Positions 62,901 through 64,000 of a stretch of 64,000 bases of DNA are shown piece by piece (positions within the stretch are counted from its first letter, which is position 1; the number at the start of each line of letters is the position of its first letter). Position numbers and translations under genes: made by a program. The DNA comes from Xenorhabdus anantnagensis. GTDB lineage: Bacteria; Pseudomonadota; Gammaproteobacteria; Enterobacterales; Enterobacteriaceae. The notes under the pieces are model-generated. The model ran no database searches, was not told the DNA's origin, and worked only from the letters and a program-made list of their open reading frames with translations. The stretch lies in NCBI RefSeq assembly GCF_028598555.1, contig NZ_JAQRFN010000008.1, positions 108,858 to 172,857 of the forward strand. Reading direction: 5' to 3'.

Positions 62901-63123
62901 GTGTGTTGGCATAAATCTCATCAGGCAATAAAGTAAGCGTATTACCGACACCGATATCGTTGTTTTTACCAAAGATATCCAATTGCTGATTCGCCAGCAT
63001 ATTATCAGTAACAGTGAAATTGGATTGAAATGTTTCCTGCCCTTTAAACACACCTAAAACAGCTTCAACCGCATCTATTTGGTGTGATAAGTCCGATCTA
63101 AATTGAATCTTCATCACCACCAC
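59941..63123 (-). CDS. Type III restriction enzyme Res subunit
   Basis: A 1060-residue protein. The SF2 helicase begins with Walker A FSVEMETGTGKTYVYLRSIF and DEAD-like VVIIDEPQSV; motif VI lies in KKRQEIGRGLRLAVDQSG. The C-terminal PD-(D/E)xK nuclease is SYNPDWAVLIDKDDG then LYFVVETKSS, with Asp and Glu-x-Lys intact. With Mod it cuts DNA at unmethylated asymmetric sites after ATP-dependent travel. It begins one base after the mod stop, so the two are coupled. Length and motifs are complete, suggesting an active defence system. Confidence 0.95.
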   Translation of the reverse strand: MVVMKIQFRSDLSHQIDAVEAVLGVFKGQETFQSNFTVTDNMLANQQLDIFGKNNDIGVGNTLTLLPDEIYANTRNVQLKNGLPQVENVKQELPSLDFSVEMETGTGKTYVYLRSIFELNQRYGLTKFIIVVPSIAIKEGVYKSLQITEQHFREQYKNVQYDYFVYDSSKREQVRNFATNDYIQIMVINIDAFSKSFTDPTKETTANLIHRTDDRLNGMKPIEFIQATRPVVIIDEPQSVVSTANRQEAIGSLKPLCTFRYSATLKEAPHLLYKLDSIDAYERKLVKQIEVASLDLKDGHNQAYIKLVSVDNKKSPISAKIEIDAQTRTGKLQPRKVITIKDGQINDLFELSGGRSVYEGYVINDIYCEEGNEYIDFTSCDDIVRLGQAIGGADSEAFKRIQIAKTIEEHLEKELKFYHKIIKSHDKLDHSKILSQKGIKVLSLFFIDKVANYRGYSKDGVPVQGKFAKWFEEEFARQVSKPKYCMLYPGIWDNNGDKYTINKVALQELTQTVHGGYFAQDKKKDASGNPQFADSKLSAKGEGGKTIADESAYNLIMKDKEKLLSMDEKLRFIFSHSALKEGWDNPNVFQICTLNETSSITKKRQEIGRGLRLAVDQSGERAPYGFEVNTLTVMANESYESFVSELQKEIEAEEGIKFGTVAPHQFANIVVSGELDQKTFLGAEKSEEIFQHLLSQGYIDGKGKIQAVLNLAFNNNEVSLPPSVAEHTDAIVATLKKLAKGLNVKKHEEKRSVALCEDKNGKQVVLGEDFQALWGRIKYKTTYRVNFSINKLVENCIKEIRTNVAVARAKFQYTKVKIAVTEAELETYDKKTQIQNDCNRNFQLPDIVTYLTDQTNLTRQTIIDILLGLGDKLEAFKNNPQRFIELAGEVIRKQMRIVIVDGVKYHRISDEAYYSQALFQEEELTGYLKDMVKAEKSVYDYIICDSDTEFNFAEKLESAEEVKIYSKLPSWFKIDTPLGSYNPDWAVLIDKDDGTGEQLYFVVETKSSIFSDDLREAEKAKIKCGVEHFNALSKDKDGKEVPNAAKFVKADNFDTFSTNF

Positions 63124-63124
63124 C

Positions 63125-64000
63125 TTAAATGCTTTTTACATCGTCGATACCATACTGTTTCAGGATCTGAATCACATTGGTCTTCACTACGCTGTCTGCA
63201 AAGCCTTGGTCTTTAAAAACGACTTGAGTACTTTCTGGATTGAGCTTTTCTTTTAGTTTGGCAATACCCTTAACCACCTGTTCCGTGATGCCATCGTCCA
63301 GACAAACCATTAAGGCACCTGCACCAACAACAAATACTCTCTTGCCCTCGACTGTTGCTTCTTCAACATGAATGGTTAATTCAATACCGTATTTAAGTAG
63401 GATTTCATAAAGAATATCTTCTACCGAGCGATCATCTTTAATTGATTTTAATGCAAGTTTAAGTGCTGGCTCCAAATTATCGAAGTTAGCATCCCAAGAA
63501 CGGATATTAGTTTCGTTAAGCTTAAATACTTTAAATCCATTTACTTGAGATTCAGTTTTGTATTTTTCAATACTCATTCTAATTCTTTGTTTTCCCAGTT
63601 CTGTTAAGATAAGAGGCTTACCTAGTTTATTTAAGTAATCCATAGACTCTTTTATTTGCTTTTTTACATCAGCACTGGCTAATTTGTAAGTGTCCTCTAA
63701 ATTTTCTGGTAATTGAACTAATATATAATTTAATTTAACATTGTTATTTTTACTTGCTATCATTGTCGCTTCACCAGTCGTTGCTGAACCAGCGAAGAAG
63801 TCCAAAACTATATCTCCATCATTAAGACATTTTAAAGAGCTAATCAATTCAGTCACTAGTTTTAATGGTTTTTTCCCATTTTTGTAAGGAACTCCACCTT
63901 CATTATCAAGCCCTGTGGTTTTAATATGTGCCCAAAAATCACCAGGATGAACAAATAGGTTATCAGAGGCAAATATTAATTGTAGCCTAGGGTCTCGACT
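63125..64000 (-). CDS. Type III modification methylase Mod subunit (cut by window edge)
   Basis: The last 292 codons of an adenine-N6 methyltransferase. The frame is open to the window end: it reads RDPRLQLIFASDNLFVHPGD at the edge. The AdoMet-binding motif I is DGDIVLDFFAGSATTGEA, C-terminal as in beta-class enzymes such as EcoP15I Mod. The catalytic DPPY lies outside the window. A GTG at 63856 is only an internal codon. Mod recognises the target and methylates one strand; its specificity cannot be read here. Confidence 0.93.
   Translation of the reverse strand, partial: SRDPRLQLIFASDNLFVHPGDFWAHIKTTGLDNEGGVPYKNGKKPLKLVTELISSLKCLNDGDIVLDFFAGSATTGEATMIASKNNNVKLNYILVQLPENLEDTYKLASADVKKQIKESMDYLNKLGKPLILTELGKQRIRMSIEKYKTESQVNGFKVFKLNETNIRSWDANFDNLEPALKLALKSIKDDRSVEDILYEILLKYGIELTIHVEEATVEGKRVFVVGAGALMVCLDDGITEQVVKGIAKLKEKLNPESTQVVFKDQGFADSVVKTNVIQILKQYGIDDVKSI

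Overview
The window looks like the chromosome of a Xenorhabdus species (Enterobacterales, Morganellaceae). The evidence is enterobacterial gene order around dnaA, a full-length ERIC repeat of the Photorhabdus/Xenorhabdus kind, and a hemophilin/type XI secretion locus known from Xenorhabdus. AT-rich accessory genes are interleaved with a conserved core. Species assignment is inference only.

Layout. 1-1.5 kb is a small graveyard: the end of a phd-type antitoxin, an intact doc toxin, an integrase fragment and an IS1 insA fragment. 1.6-9.1 kb carries a TPM-domain membrane protein, an MFS exporter divergent from a cysteine-rich regulator, and an NCS1 permease plus PfkB kinase divergent from a UbiC-type GntR regulator. 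9.2-24.1 kb has an LtaS-like membrane sulfatase, then a selenium/formate block: selB, selA, fdhE, fdoI, fdoH and the selenocysteine-containing fdoG on the minus strand, with fdhD divergent. The UGA in fdoG is followed by a bacterial SECIS hairpin, so the selenoprotein and two of its decoding factors lie side by side. A pRiA4b ORF3-like gene and a fused dinJ/yafQ remnant sit between fdhE and fdoI.

24.3-34.0 kb is a heme acquisition island. It has two hemophilin-like secreted proteins, each followed by its own type XI (Slam-like) outer-membrane exporter, then a TonB-dependent receptor and a TonB protein. The second copy has a Fur-like box, and each cargo gene is separated from its exporter by a terminator-like hairpin.

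34.0-44.8 kb is the conserved dnaA neighbourhood: mnmE, yidC, yidD, rnpA and rpmH on the minus strand, and dnaA, dnaN, recF and gyrB on the plus strand, with a DnaA box and many GATC sites between.

44.8-64.0 kb is mostly accessory. It contains two GNAT-like paralogs plus a dead third copy, and asd. A cryptic class II microcin locus follows, with a small membrane protein, then a double-glycine peptide gene carrying a one-base frameshift. Next come a deletion-fused yqiJ-like/AAA ATPase remnant and an amidase. A possible detoxification cluster (saccharopine-dehydrogenase-like protein, TetR regulator, Baeyer-Villiger-type monooxygenase) includes a 54-base near-perfect palindrome. The window ends in a type III restriction-modification system whose Mod gene runs off the edge.

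Two signals cross the window. Short in-phase tandem duplications of 14-18 bases occur at eight or more places, inside genes and between them. Complete or partial ERIC elements are scattered in intergenic spaces. No tRNA, rRNA or CRISPR array was seen.
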